Of a DNA stretch of 64,000 nt, positions 23,319-35,564 are shown one piece after another. This DNA comes from Arcuatula senhousia (lineage: Eukaryota; Mollusca; Bivalvia; Mytilida; Mytilidae). A program made the position numbers and the translations under genes. The DNA lies in contig OZ020311.1 of assembly GCA_963971305.1 (NCBI GenBank), positions 5,642,001-5,706,000 on the forward strand. Reading direction: 5' to 3'. The notes beneath the pieces are model-generated. The model saw only the letters and a program-made list of their open reading frames with translations. It ran no database searches and had not been told where the DNA came from. Position 1 is the stretch's first letter. Each line of letters opens with the position of its first letter.

Positions 23319-23319
23319 A

Positions 23320-24660
23320 ATATAAGATTTTAAAAACATATTGATATTAAACATCAGCTTACCGGATATTTTAATAGGGTTTTATTGTTACCGATCATAT
23401 TTTCTCAAATAATTGATCGTTTTTAAAACTGCATTTTAAAGAAATTATGGTTAAAGATAATGGTTAATTTGAATTTAAAGTTCATTTGACACACAAAAGA
23501 GTCTTGTAAGGCAGTTGTAACGTGTATAGTGGCCAGGACAACAAGAAGACCAGAACGAAACCACTTAAAGTCATTACATCGTCAATAATTATTTCTATCT
23601 ATTGTACTGTTGTGAATCTACGGAAGCCCGTTATTGCTATGAAAAGTTTTATTTTTAGTCGTATTTAACAATTTACTTGGCCGTTATAACGACTAAGCCT
23701 ATTTGTTGTTACGACTAAGTTAGTGACTCCTACGTCAATTATACTCGTTATAACGATAATTAAGGTAGATGGGGTGTCTTTCACTGAGTATCTTTTTTGC
23801 AAATATATCAGAAATATAAAATTTAAAACAAGAATAATGCTCATTATTCTACTTGATTTCTATTTGGCTAGGTCACATAAAAATTGATAATTATAACAAA
23901 CATTTAGATTAAATACACATTCTTTACGAATTTCAATATTTTCCCTTACTATCTAAGGGGAGATAATTTGTATGGAAATAATAGGGAAAAAACACATTTT
24001 CTACTTTTATTTTCAAAAATTGGATGGTGGACTTTTTTATCTAGGATATTCAATAATCCATACAAGGCAAAGATTTTAACAAATTTTAAGAAAAAACTAG
24101 GGAGTAATTTTTTTTAGGTAAAAGATATTTGAATAGACTATCTAACTTAAGCTTCTTCGTTATAACGAGACAGAAGCTGAGATATTAGAAAGTAAAGCAG
24201 CCTTTTTTACTATTTCGCTGAGCTTATACCTCAAAATTAAAATAACACCAGTGCAGTTCTTCATTCGTACAAACGATGCTGCGAACTCAGTATCAATTGC
24301 AAGCTTACTAATAAGGACTGAACATGTTATCTAAGCACGCAGTAAATTTTTATCGAATGCAAGAAAAAAAAAGCTTTTTAATCGATTATTAAGGTGATGT
24401 TTAACATATATAAATAATTAAAAAATTAAGAAAATAAAGTTTGAAAGAAGCCGCAGCTTTTATTAGTTGTATTGTATTTTCAAAAGCATGTCCCGTAATT
24501 TTTTTTTAAAGATGAATCATTAGGATGTATGTTTTCTTTAACAAAGTGTTATTTATTTTTTTTATTGTTTTCTATTCTATAACCCAGTACCGCCTTGAAT
24601 GGCGTGTTTTTTTAAAATCAATTAATTTTCTATAAGCACCCTATAACTATTTACAATGCC
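23320..24660. other. AT-rich non-coding stretch with CGTTATAACG palindromes
   Basis: No gene is seen. The perfect palindrome CGTTATAACG or a near version occurs near 23693, 23745 and 24156. The rest is A/T-rich and unremarkable. Confidence 0.4.
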
Positions 24661-24663
24661 TTT

Positions 24664-24880
24664 TCTAAAAGAAACAGAGGTTCCAAATGGGGCACCTGAA
24701 TGTCAAAGGTTTGAAAAGGCAAAAACATAACCAGTAACCACGGACGAAAACAGCACATAGAAGTAGACAACACAAAAGCACATAAACAAAATGATCAACT
24801 GAATAGCAATCAAAATGTGCATTTATCAAATTATCAAGTCTTTGTTTTTCAAGGAATTTCAAACGCCTTTGCATTAAAAG
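24664..24880 (-). repeat. Dispersed 'GGAGCACC' repeat family, copy 3 (diverged)
   Basis: Minus-strand relative of the 22640 and 29610 copies, with 'gacattcaggtgccccat' at its 3' end and the same T-rich body. More diverged than the others. Confidence 0.5.
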
Positions 24881-25596
24881 GGAGATGACCTTACTTATAC
24901 TCCTGTATCATGTACACTAGTCCCTCTCCAAACCTGTCTGACTTCATATATTTATCCCTTGTATCTTCATAGATGTCTTGAATACAATCTGATGTTAAGA
25001 CATTGTGAGCCTCTGAACCAACTGATGTGTAAATCTGTTAATACATAAATAAATACACTTAGAACTCTCTTCTCTATACAGTAACATGTACGATTAAAAG
25101 AAATGATAATTTTGTTGCCGTAAAACTTAGTAGCAGATGCGATTTTGTTAATTTGATCCTGTGAGCCTCTGAGCCAACTGATGTGTATATGTTGTGTACA
25201 AGTTACAATATTGTACATGTTGCAACATGTACAAAAAAGTTGTACATGTTGCAACATGTATGATGCAATCATACAAGTTGCAACATGTACACTAATTGCT
25301 GTACATGTTGCAACATGTACAAACTTTTGAAGTAAATAGGTTCTAACTTGTACAAATGACATATAAGGATTAATTGCTAGCTATATGATTTACTGATGTA
25401 ATTTGCTTGAAATTCTGCTTTATTATCCCCTAGCCCTCCTAGTTGAGGAGGGGATAAAGCTTTTGGTTCGTTTGTTCATACGTTTGTACGTAATGGGTTT
25501 TGCTTTGTCATTATCTTGGGTTAAGTGAAAATCTTGGCAATAACAAGTAGTAGAGGAATGATTTTTGGAAAGTGGGTATATTTTGGAAAGTAATTG

Positions 25597-25758
25597 ACAG
25601 AGGCGGATCCAGAGGTTCTGAAAAGAGGGGGCCCACTGACTGGCCTAAGAGGGGGCCGCTTTGGTCACGCTTCAATGATTTCCTATATATTCAACCAAAT
25701 TTTTCCGCAAAAAGGGGGGGGGGCGGGCCCCCAGGTCCCCTCCCCCTGGATCCGCCTA
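25597..25758. mobile_element. MITE with AGGCGGATCCAG inverted termini
   Basis: Begins AGGCGGATCCAGAGG and ends CCCCCTGGATCCGCCT, with G- and C-rich runs inside. The heptamer ATTGACA lies near both ends ('aattgacag|' and '|atgattgaca'), a probable target duplication with imprecise edges. It resembles short GGCGGATCC MITEs found widely in invertebrates (recollection). The open frame across it is repeat-derived. Confidence 0.6.
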
Positions 25759-26099
25759 TGATTGACATTTGTTCCAGATTTAGGTCACCTCCACTTACAT
25801 TTTAATCTTAATGTCCTGTGTGACTGCTTCATTTCTTTATTTACAAACACAAATGTTATCAAGGATATTTTTTTCAGAAATATGCCAAGAACAATGGTTT
25901 GCAATATTGACCAGTCAACTTTTTATTGCAAGATGTAAATGAATGACACTTCAAGTTACATTACAATTTGTGTTTTGGGACACTCACATCTTTCCTGTAA
26001 ACTCAATTTGTGTCCTTCCCATGTAACCGTTTTGTCATAATGGACTACTCTCGTTCACAGTTGATAACTCCTATGGACACTTATCATAATCTGTAGTAA

Positions 26100-26527
26100 A
26101 TTTACCATTCAAAACAATTTCTTCAAATGAGCTTCTTTCTTTTTTTTCCAAATGAGCTTCTCAAAAGATTCAATTTTAATCATGCTGAACAGCGTTAGAA
26201 CTTTCCTATCTAAGGCAGTTAAGTTGTAAGCTGCTGCAAAGGTATTTGCGCCCCTCTATCAATATTTTATAAGTCAGTGTGCCATGTTTTTTTCGCATGA
26301 CATATTGACTCTTAACAAAATGCTGAAAGAGAGGAGCAAGTCCCTTACGCTGCTGCTTGCTTGGGCCATTTCAAATTCTTGTATGAGAGCTGGTATATTT
26401 TCCTCACTAAAGGCATTGTTTGTTGCAGAATGTTCTTGGCAAGCTGGACAATCTCTTGATAAACCTTCTGCTGTGTTTCACTCATTTTTGCAACCTTGTA
26501 GTGTTTTACCTTTAAAAATCTTCTCAT
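26100..26527 (-). pseudogene. Decayed coding segment inside the palindrome-armed element
   Basis: On the minus strand, about 27 residues in one frame ('MSETQQKVYQEIVQLAKN'...) switch to another frame with equally protein-like sequence ('EENIPALIQEFEMAQASS'...) near 26425. A further stretch ('ANTFAAAYNLTALDRKV'...) follows near 26230. Frameshifts and stops break the reading. Position between the inverted arms suggests it was once the element's protein. I cannot assign a family. Confidence 0.35.
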
Positions 26528-27213
26528 GATCAGTTTCAGCTGCGATCTATTTAATTTCTATCATTTCTATTATAATCTAATCCTGAGACAATAATTAAAT
26601 TTAGTTATAATTTTCTCAGTTTAATCCAAGGGGCTTACACAAGTTTCTGGGTAAATTTTAAAAGCAAAAACAAACACAATTAATTCCAAACTGACTTTTA
26701 TTAATAAATGTATTTGACGCTTTTTATTTATAAAACAAGAAGACATAAATGTCTTCACTGACCAATTGTACAAGTTAGAACAAATTTCTTTAAAAAGTTT
26801 GTACATGTTGCAACATGTACAGCAATTAGTGTACATGTTGCAACTTGTATGATTGCATCATACATGTTGCAACATGTAAAACTTTTTTGTACATGTTGCA
26901 ACATGTACAATATTGTAACCTGTACACAACATATATATGTATTTTAAAAAAAAAATGATTAAATGGCTGTAAAGTGCGTTTTGGTACCATGACACTTGGT
27001 TGCAGAAGTCATTTTTTGTTTTATCAAATCTAATATGAATATTTTGTGATCGACTGATCTGTATATCTATTTTCATAGAAAGAAAATAAATATTTAAATT
27101 AGTTGGTGCATTGAAACTTGGTCATTTACGAAAAAAGTTTCCAGATCCTTCGAGAAATTTAATAGGATTCTGATTTCTTCTTATCCTTTTTGTAATCATG
27201 TATGCCATATTAT

Positions 27214-27640
27214 GGCACGCGACAGTCACAAAAACCCCATAAACTGAGTTTATCGACCGTAAACTATAGTTAGCGGTCGATAAACTGGGTTTATCACTCG
27301 CTAACTATAGTTTGCTGATGCTAATGATAATTTCAGTTGTTTGAAATTTATCATTAGCGGTCGATAATGGGGGTTTCAAATGCTAATTAGGATTTCTCGG
27401 TGATTAACCGAATTTATCGGTGATAAACTGAGTTTATCGGCGATAAACTGAGTTTATCGATGATAAACTGAGTTTATCGGCGATAAACTCAGTTTATCAA
27501 CCGCAAACTATAGTTTACGGTCGATAAATGCTGTTTTGCGTTGATAAAGTAGCATTTGCACCGCGCAAACTAAAGTAACCGAGTGAACTATGGTTTACGT
27601 TTTATAAAATAGTTTATTATGCGGTTGCTATTGCATGCTA
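27214..27640. repeat. Array of short palindromes, copy 1
   Basis: Dense succession of near-palindromes such as GATAAACTGAGTTTATC, TAAACTATAGTTTA and 'cgaccgtaaactatagtt', each 14-20 bp, in a block starting GGCACGCGACAGTCAC. Nearly every base can pair locally. The right boundary is vague. A second copy is at 28154-28605. Confidence 0.75.
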
Positions 27641-28153
27641 TGAATATGTCATGTGGTTTGGAAAGTATCAATAACAGAATCTAAGTAAGCGTGCTTTCAT
27701 ACCCTACGAGTTCAATTAATATTATCCCTGAGGAATACCTATTGAGGTACAACAAGCATTGTAAAAATAATTTGCATGTATCTGAATGCCATAACAAGAT
27801 TCCGTTAAACTTAGAAATATGAAATGCAGAATTCAAGATTTTCTTAGTCAAAAGGGTCGCACCTTTTATAAAAAAAATACAGAAAAAAAATTCCTAATTA
27901 TATGCACAACTTTACGAAGTGTAGTACTTCTTGCATACCAAGTTTCATTTATTTCTGCTAAGTAGTTTCAGAGGATTTGCGTCCATAAAATATGATTACA
28001 GACGGGTGGGATGGGCTGACGCTCGAGTCAGTCAAAAACAACTTTGCATTGTAGGTTATAAAACCCTGATAAACCAAGTTTGTTTAATTAACATAAGCTG
28101 TCGACTATGGAAATTTTCAATGCTAATTAGGGTTCCTGGGTGCTGAACTGCAT

Positions 28154-28605
28154 GGCATGCGACAGTCACAAAACCCCATTTACTGAGTTTATCGACCGTA
28201 AACTGTAGTTAGCGGTCGATAAACTGGGTTTATCACTCGCTAACTATAGTTTGCTGATGCTAATGATAAATTCAGTTGTTTGAAATTTATCATTAGCGGT
28301 CGATAAAGGGGGTTTCAAATGCTAATTAGGGTTTCTCGGTGATAAACCGAATTTATCGGTGATAAACTGAGTTTATCGGCGATAAACTGAGTTTATCAAC
28401 CGCAAACTATAGTTTACGGTCGATAAATGCTGTTTTGCGTTGATAAAATAGCATTTGCACCGCGCAAACTAACGTTATCGCTGATAAACTTGGTTTCACG
28501 AACGTAAACTATAGTTAACGTGCGATAAACCCAGTTTATCAACAGCAAACTATAGTTTACGGTCGATAAATGTGGTTTATCAGGTTTTTGTTATTATCGC
28601 GTGCC
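28154..28605. mobile_element. Array of short palindromes, copy 2, with GGCATGCGA/TCGCGTGCC ends
   Basis: Begins GGCATGCGACAGTCAC and ends TTATCGCGTGCC, giving a short inverted terminus. Inside is the same order of palindromes as copy 1 for about 300 bp (GATAAACTGAGTTTATC, AAACTATAGTTTACGG, 'ttatcattagcggtcgat'), with an additional set at the right end. No ORF and no clear target duplication. A foldback-type non-autonomous element is the best reading. Confidence 0.6.
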
Positions 28606-29609
28606 TAATCATGGTATCTCAATTTCGCCAAAACTAGAAATGAAATTCTGATTTTAACTGAATTTAATCTAGTGCAAATTAAAATTCTAGCTTTGTCCTA
28701 GGAAAAACTTGAATTCCAATTCCGTATTTGTTTCAAAAGAAAATGAGTTTTTTTTGGTGACAGTAAGCTTGCAATAAGGTTTAATTGAGTATACTATTCC
28801 AGATATCATTTCATAGCATTAAGGAAGGGTCACACGTTATATGTATTAGTTCGTTGTAGTATTACTAACTGACTTTGAACCGGTGGTCTAATGGTCCGAT
28901 ATCTGCACTATTCAAAATATAGGATTGAGTATACATGTATACATGGTTCTATCCTCATATAAGGGGGAATGTTATTTCATGTACCAAAATTCCGACCCTC
29001 TCTTGCGAGGATGGTCTCAAGGAACGACAAAAACCATTTGAATTGAAGGGTTTCTTTTCCTTAAAAATTATTCTGAATATGATTTTTGACGAAAAATAAA
29101 TTCTGGCAGCAGAGGGTGAAGAAAGAATACTGCCGTATTAAATAACATTAGATATTGAAAATTGTCTCGACATCTTAAAAAATCATATGACCAGAACAAA
29201 AAACCAAGCCCTACTTTCAAGGTATAATCATATTTCTTTTAAAAAATATTTTTTTCTGTAAAGCTTAAACAGTTATTCCACCCTTTTCGCCTTACACAAA
29301 CATAATTTTTAATATCAGCTCTATCTTTATTTATTTCGTACAGTCTTTAAAAGTAAGAATCCCAAAAAGTGAATCTTTGACAAAATATTTTCAAACCTTT
29401 CTTCGTGTGATTTTTTAAACTAACATTGTATGGTAATGTGATTATTTCATAAGTCCGATGTATTACTCAGTCATACATTACACTAACTGTCAATCTGAAC
29501 TCGGAACCATTGCGTTTTCTAAATTTCTCCGTTGTGTCTTTGCTTTGCCCTGTCTTTTCTTTTTCGACATTTGAGTTTTATCATAGTTTGGTCTTTGGGT
29601 ATGATTAAG
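28606..29609. other. Non-coding stretch with a degenerate foldback relic
   Basis: 28640-28730 is a degenerate member of the 'GATCCGGAATCCTCC' family ('gaaattctgatttta', 'agtgcaaatt', 'ttgtcctagga'). No gene is seen in the rest. Confidence 0.4.
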
Positions 29610-29840
29610 CAAGCCGGAACGGCTAACTCCTCCGGAGCACCTGAGTTCACTCTCGTTTCGACTTGAGTTCGCGTTGCTGAATGCGTTTTTGATGTTTTGT
29701 TTGTGTTTTTTGTTGTTGTGTGGTTTGTTTCGTTGTGATGTTTTTGTCTACCGATTTTGTCTTTGTCTTTTCGGTCTAACGATATTTGATTACCCCTTTG
29801 GTACCTTTGTTTCTTTCGGTAGTTTTGTTTATACCGTTAT
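29610..29840 (+). repeat. Dispersed 'GGAGCACCTGAGTTCACT' repeat, copy 4
   Basis: Contains 'ctccggagcacctgagttca', the T-rich body, and 'gataccctttggtacctttgtt'-like ending. Matches 22640-22855. Confidence 0.65.
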
Positions 29841-30028
29841 TGCTCGCTTCATGCCTAGGCGATAGAGGCTGCAGAAATATTCGGGTTCGATATTTCTCCG
29901 GTTTTTAAATTTCTTACATAGAAACGACCCAGAATAAATGTTTATAACATCCTGTAATATATTCATCATCACCTCAATGATACTGAAATTGATGCCTATT
30001 CTGTTTTTATTAGAGGAGTATATCCTAC

Positions 30029-30143
30029 CTGCCTATCCTCTTTGGAAAAGAAAACGATAATGCTGTTTTCACATCGCCAGTCACCAAAGTCATACATCAG
30101 TCTTAAAGAGTTAGCAAAAGACTCGGCATGGGAGGTACTTGAC
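30029..30143 (-). CDS. Candidate internal exon of an unknown gene
   Basis: On the minus strand, 115 bp lie between an acceptor-like TTTTATTCAG and a donor-like CAG|GTAGGA. One frame is open across it and reads like protein ('SFANSLRLMYDFGDWRC', then 'SIIVFFSKEDRQ'). A second possible exon ends at a donor near 30323 (GGAAG|GTAAAA) with 'YRTTGLTSINLTGKE', but its phase does not join cleanly to this one. A receptor cytoplasmic domain is conceivable. I make no family call. Confidence 0.25.
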
Positions 30144-30499
30144 CTGAATAAAATATACATATAACCATTATAAAGGTAAAAAACGCAGATGATTGGCGTA
30201 GCTGAAAAGGACATGCACGTTAATGTCGTCTAAAATCAAACCTTTTTGGACAAACGAAAGATTTCAAGGGTTTGACGAATGGTGATTCATTTGATATTTT
30301 CAATGTAAATTTTTACCTTCCTTTCCAGTGAGATTTATACTAGTCAAACCTGTTGTTCTGTATACAGAAACCCTTGTAGCTTCTTTTTTGTTTCTGTTTT
30401 TTTTCTTACCAATCAAAGACAATTGTTTCTTTGATTTTAGAAATGAATCATGAATTTGGCTTTGCCTGTTCCTAACGTGTATCGTGGAACAACTCTGAC

Positions 30500-32320
30500 C
30501 AGTTTAGTGAGGTATAGTGATGAGAAAGTATATCGAAAGAAATATTAACAAACTACTTGTTGAACTAGAATGGCGGTTTTCAATGAAAGACATTTGTCGA
30601 CTGTGTCTTAAAATACTCGGTAATTAGGATGTAGATGAATTACTAGTATGAACTTGCTTAACACCATATACTAGTAGTATTATAGAAGAAAGCTACATGC
30701 CAAATACCAAGAGGCTGTGACATGTAGTTGTCGGGAAAATGCGACGAAAATTTATGTGACGCCACAGAACGCAGGACGACACAAGACGACGGACATTGTC
30801 GTAGTAACTCCTATATGTCGTTTTGCGACACTTTCAGGCGACATAGATACAATTAACACCTTACCCCGTTGCCATTTTGTTGACAAGGGCTACTGCCATT
30901 TTATACGAGGACTCCCTTCCACCGCATATGCTCTCATGACTGGGAATGTTCAATAACTCTTCGTCAATTATATCAGCTGAAAATTAAACATAACGAAACA
31001 CAATTCAAAATTTAACACATTTTGACAAAGATTTGTCTGTGGTAGATCCTGATAGCGTTTTGAGGGTTGGATTCCCATTTCCATACTACTTTTATATGTT
31101 ATATTATTGTACATTTTGGTATAATTGCAATGAAACCGTCTTCGTCATCAGTAGACAATTACTAGAAATATTTTATGAAAGGATATGGAGTAAATGAGCA
31201 TGAGACCATAACACATTTGTAAACTCCAACTGCAATTAATTTTCATTAGTTGGAATTTCATTTTAGAACTCTACTGCATCATCAAATCATGATTTGTTTG
31301 ACGTGTTGTGTCGGATTTAAAATCGACATATATTCTAGATTTTTTTTTTACATCAGTCGATGGATGCTTCTTATGACCCTGTCACTTTATAACGTTTTAG
31401 CCGACGTGTGCCGACGTTTTAGAATATATTTGTAACACGCTGATGTGCGTTGCGTAAGTTTTGTTTAAGTTATGAACACGTTACAAACATGTTAGCGAAC
31501 GTCTATAGCGTCAGTCTAACGACCAAGAAACCTATTCAGCACAGAGCGTCATTGTAACGAACGTGTAGTGTATAAACACGGAATTTTAAAAGTAAAACTG
31601 AATTACAAGGGGGGGAAGTCAATTTCAAAAGCTTAAAATACTAATTCAAACCTGAAAAAAAGTCTTCTTACAAAAAATTATGAACAAAGCCAAAACAAAT
31701 CTTAAAGATAACAAAGATAACTAAGATGGTCTGTAATGGAAAGTAATTCTTGCAAATTGTAATACACCTGTCGTGTTGTCAGTGGACATTTTTTGGGAGA
31801 AAAGTTCTCAAATACAACGAGTAACGACAGTCTAACTTCAGTATACTCATTTGGAATCATGTGTATTTTTAATATTCATTAAGAACACGCGTTTTTCTCT
31901 ATAATGGACATCCGTCATGCTCTCGGCGATCATTTTGGATTAGTCAAGTGCTGTAAAAAAGGATGCTAGGCAAACTCTACAGACCGGTATTTCTTATATG
32001 TATAAGCTCATTTGAGATTTTGAGAGTTTGTTAACAAGCGCATGCATTCCTCTCTGTATATTATTGACATATCAAAATATAAAATCTATAATGTTTTTTT
32101 TTTAAATTTTTTTTTTAGACTGAGTGCAAAAATCATTACTATCGGTTAAAAAACGGCTATAGAATAATTATATACATTCATATTACCAGAGCACTGAAAA
32201 CCAATATTTTTATAACGAAACTAAATTTACATGATGCATCAATATTAATTAATTAATCCAACAATATTTTAAGACAGATTATAGATCTATTTGGGCTATT
32301 GTGAAGAAATACTTAAATAC
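30500..32320. other. AT-rich non-coding stretch with an ACGTT-rich repeat
   Basis: No gene is seen. 31385-31570 contains 'gacgtgtgccgacgttttag' and several 'aacgt' phrases, related to 42040-42300 ('caacgtgttccaacgttttag', 'gtcacac'). The rest is A/T-rich. Confidence 0.4.
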
Positions 32321-33514
32321 AAGAGGCTCCCAGGAGCCTGAATCGCTCACCTGACATATGTGCCTGAAGTAAAGGTTATAAGGCAAAATCTATTTAACGT
32401 TGAAAGGGTCATAAGATTAATAAGGGGGTCATCTGACAATATGGTGGATCTAAAGGTGCTCATCACTTTTGTTCTCAATCAAAATCTAAAAATCTGTCAC
32501 CCTATTTGAGTTATTTGCAAAAAAATGCAGTTTAACCTAATGTTCTATTTTTAGCCACAGTGACCATGTTTTACAACCAATCAAAAATCCCCACAACAGT
32601 TCTATACACCTAATAATAATAAACAATAATACCAAGTTTGGTTCCATTAGGACTTAAAGTGTCAGAGGAGTTAACATTTTCAATATAAGGAAATGCAGTT
32701 AAAATGCTAAATTGTGACGTTCCAAGGGCAATAACTCCTCAAAGGAAAGGTCCTACAACGTTGACCCTGTTACAAATTTTGTAGATCTTGATGTGCTTAA
32801 TAATATGCAATTTAAATTTCTCAAATATCTTGTATAGTTTCAAGATATTGAGCTAAACAGGTGCAAAATTTGCAAAAAATCCACAAAAAGGGCAATAACT
32901 CCTACATGGGTAGTTGGATTTTCTTCAAAATTTCAGAGCTGGTAGATCTTGAGGTGCTCATCACTTTTGTTCCCAACCAAAATTTTGAAATCTGTCACCG
33001 TTATAGAGTTATTTGTAAAAAACTGCCATTTACCCCTATGTTCTATTTTTAGCCACAGCTGCCATGTTTTACGACCAATAAAAAATCCCCACATCAGTTC
33101 TATACACCTAATGCTAATAAACAAGTACACCAAGTTTGGTTCCATTTGGACTTAAAGTGTCAGAGGAGTTAACGTTTTCAATGTAATGAGGAAATGCTGT
33201 TAAAATGCTAAATTTTGACGTTCTATGGGCAATAACTCCTAAAAGGAAAGGTCCTACAACGTTGACCCTGTTACATATTTTGTAGATCTTGATGTGCTTA
33301 ACAATATGCAATTTAAATTTCTCAAATATCTAGTATAGTTTTCAAGATATTGAGCTAAACAGGTGCAAAATTTGCAAAAAATCCACAAAAAGGGCAATAA
33401 CTCCTACATGGGTCGTTGGATTTTCTTCAAAATTTCAGGGTAGGTAGATCTTGAGGTGCTGATCACTTTTACCCTATGCCAGAATTTTGATATCTGTAGC
33501 CGTTTTTGAGTTAT
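32321..33514 (+). mobile_element. Helentron-like element ('GCTCACCTG' family), left portion, interrupted
   Basis: Starts 'aagaggctcccaggagcc' and 'tcgctcacctg'. Two full units of about 500 bp and part of a third repeat 'tcatcacttttgttc', 'aatctgtcacc', 'tgccatttaccccta', 'tccccacaacagttctataca' and 'gcaataactcct'. It stops at 'gagttat' where uninterrupted copies continue 'ttgcaaaaaactg'. The missing right end lies at 41728-42000, so 8.2 kb of later DNA splits this element. Confidence 0.7.
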
Positions 33515-34539
33515 CCAAGATTGCCCTCACGAAAAATAACAAAAGGAACAATTGAAACAATGCCCATTGTTACATTATCCATATTTTTGTGTCTAGAATA
33601 TTGTGTCATGTACATTCATAACATCCATAAAATCTATATAGTATCAGCCTCCATAAGTATTTCTAATGTATCAGGTACATTCATCACATCTCAAATTTGA
33701 CAGACATTGTGAAAACTTAAGACGACAGATGACAGTGAAACCTTGTTTATCATCAATTAAAACAAACAGTATAAAGTTTGATAATATAATTAGAGAATTT
33801 TTACAGGTTTGGCAAACATTGACCACGGTAAATAATATAAATGTTTAGTTAAATAAATTAAAATGTCCAATATAAATTTTTGGTAAATAAATGTATAAGT
33901 GTTTAAATGTCAAATGCAAATCAATTGTACATGTATAAATATACATGTATGTAAATGTAAAATGCAATTGAAAATGATAAATGGTTGATCGCCGACAAAT
34001 AAATGGCAGATCACAAATGAGAAATGAGCAATTGGGACTTTTCGGAAGCAGATGACCCTGGAAGATCAGAGGCCATTGCCACAGTCCAGTGTTTCTGTAT
34101 TTCTGTGTTAGTCCTAATTATGAAAATTAATCCCTTTATGCAGCGACAAGTGCTAATCCAACACACAGCTTGAATTCCCTCTACCAGGTAGTTATTCGAA
34201 CTTGAGTAGTCTTTATGCATCAATTGTACCCGCAATGCTAAATGTCCCACCAATATAAGCCTGGACACTCTGAAAATAAAAATAAAAAACACAAAGCAAG
34301 TATCTGTTTCTAAAAGAGGGGGGTGGGAGGGTTTTTCGGATGTTGTTGGAGCTAAAATTTTACGTCTCGCTGGTCGAAGAAAAAGGAAGTTGTAAAGCTC
34401 ATGCGCACTTTTTGTTTCTTTGGTTCTACTAAAAACGGTTCTACTGAAACCGAATACATATTTTAAAAACCAAATACAAAGAAAAGTCACAGGCCACTTC
34501 GATAAACGATTTAAATTAATAGAATTTAAATCTTCTTAT
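33515..34539 (-). repeat. 1,025-bp tandem unit, copy 1 (short form)
   Basis: Starts 'ccaagattgccctcac' and ends 'gaatttaaatcttc' followed by TTAT. Copy 2 follows immediately. A 159-residue minus-strand frame (34011-34490) spans an internal splice-acceptor-like TTTTATTTTCAG and is not recognisable as a known protein. TTAT separates the copies and also lies at the outer borders, as expected if a TTAT-duplicating insertion became tandem. Confidence 0.8.
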
Positions 34540-35564
34540 CCAAGATTGCCCTCACGAAAAATAACAAAAGGAACAATTGAAACAATGCCCATTGTTACAT
34601 TATCCATATTTTTGTGTCTAGAATATTGTGTCATGTACATTCATAACATCCATAAAATCTATATAGTATCAGCCTCCATAAGTATTTCTAATGTATCAGG
34701 TACATTCATCACATCTCAAATTTGACAGACATTGTGAAAACTTAAGACGACAGATGACAGTGAAACCTTGTTTATCATCAATTAAAACAAACAGTATAAA
34801 GTTTGATAATATAATTAGAGAATTTTTACAGGTTTGGCAAACATTGACCACGGTAAATAATATAAATGTTTAGTTAAATAAATTAAAATGTCCAATATAA
34901 ATTTTTGGTAAATAAATGTATAAGTGTTTAAATGTCAAATGCAAATCAATTGTACATGTATAAATATACATGTATGTAAATGTAAAATGCAATTGAAAAT
35001 GATAAATGGTTGATCGCCGACAAATAAATGGCAGATCACAAATGAGAAATGAGCAATTGGGACTTTTCGGAAGCAGATGACCCTGGAAGATCAGAGGCCA
35101 TTGCCACAGTCCAGTGTTTCTGTATTTCTGTGTTAGTCCTAATTATGAAAATTAATCCCTTTATGCAGCGACAAGTGCTAATCCAACACACAGCTTGAAT
35201 TCCCTCTACCAGGTAGTTATTCGAACTTGAGTAGTCTTTATGCATCAATTGTACCCGCAATGCTAAATGTCCCACCAATATAAGCCTGGACACTCTGAAA
35301 ATAAAAATAAAAAACACAAAGCAAGTATCTGTTTCTAAAAGAGGGGGGTGGGAGGGTTTTTCGGATGTTGTTGGAGCTAAAATTTTACGTCTCGCTGGTC
35401 GAAGAAAAAGGAAGTTGTAAAGCTCATGCGCACTTTTTGTTTCTTTGGTTCTACTAAAAACGGTTCTACTGAAACCGAATACATATTTTAAAAACCAAAT
35501 ACAAAGAAAAGTCACAGGCCACTTCGATAAACGATTTAAATTAATAGAATTTAAATCTTCTTAT
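34540..35564 (-). repeat. 1,025-bp tandem unit, copy 2 (short form)
   Basis: Virtually identical to copy 1. The 'attttaaaaaccaaata' phrase near 35486-35502 is uninterrupted here and acts as the empty site for the pearl-like insertion at 40851-41658. Confidence 0.85.

Larger units (their letters stand above)
25191..26930. mobile_element. 1.74-kb element with 165-bp inverted arms built from 20-bp palindromes
   Basis: The left arm 25191-25355 and right arm 26766-26930 are near-identical in inverted orientation. Each contains several copies of GTACATGTTGCAACATGTAC, itself a perfect palindrome (for example 25213-25232, 25301-25320, 26801-26820, 26889-26908). Flanks read ...tatat| and |atatat..., so a short AT duplication is possible but not provable. 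The 1,410-bp interior holds a MITE (25597-25758), the start of another hairpin-ended repeat (25432-25475) and a decayed coding segment on the minus strand. This could be a defective DNA transposon. The superfamily is not recognised. Confidence 0.65.

Noticed and set aside
22942..23319. His-rich 125-residue plus-strand frame
   Set aside because: It is the antisense shadow of GGN codons in the minus-strand glycine-rich exon.
25191..25355. CRISPR-like regular repeats
   Set aside because: Irregular spacing, palindromic units and eukaryotic context; the arms form an inverted pair, not a spacer array.
34011..34490. 159-residue minus-strand frame in the 1,025-bp unit
   Set aside because: Despite its length and tandem conservation it crosses splice-like signals, has low-complexity hydrophobic runs and resembles no known protein; copies are too recent for conservation to mean selection.
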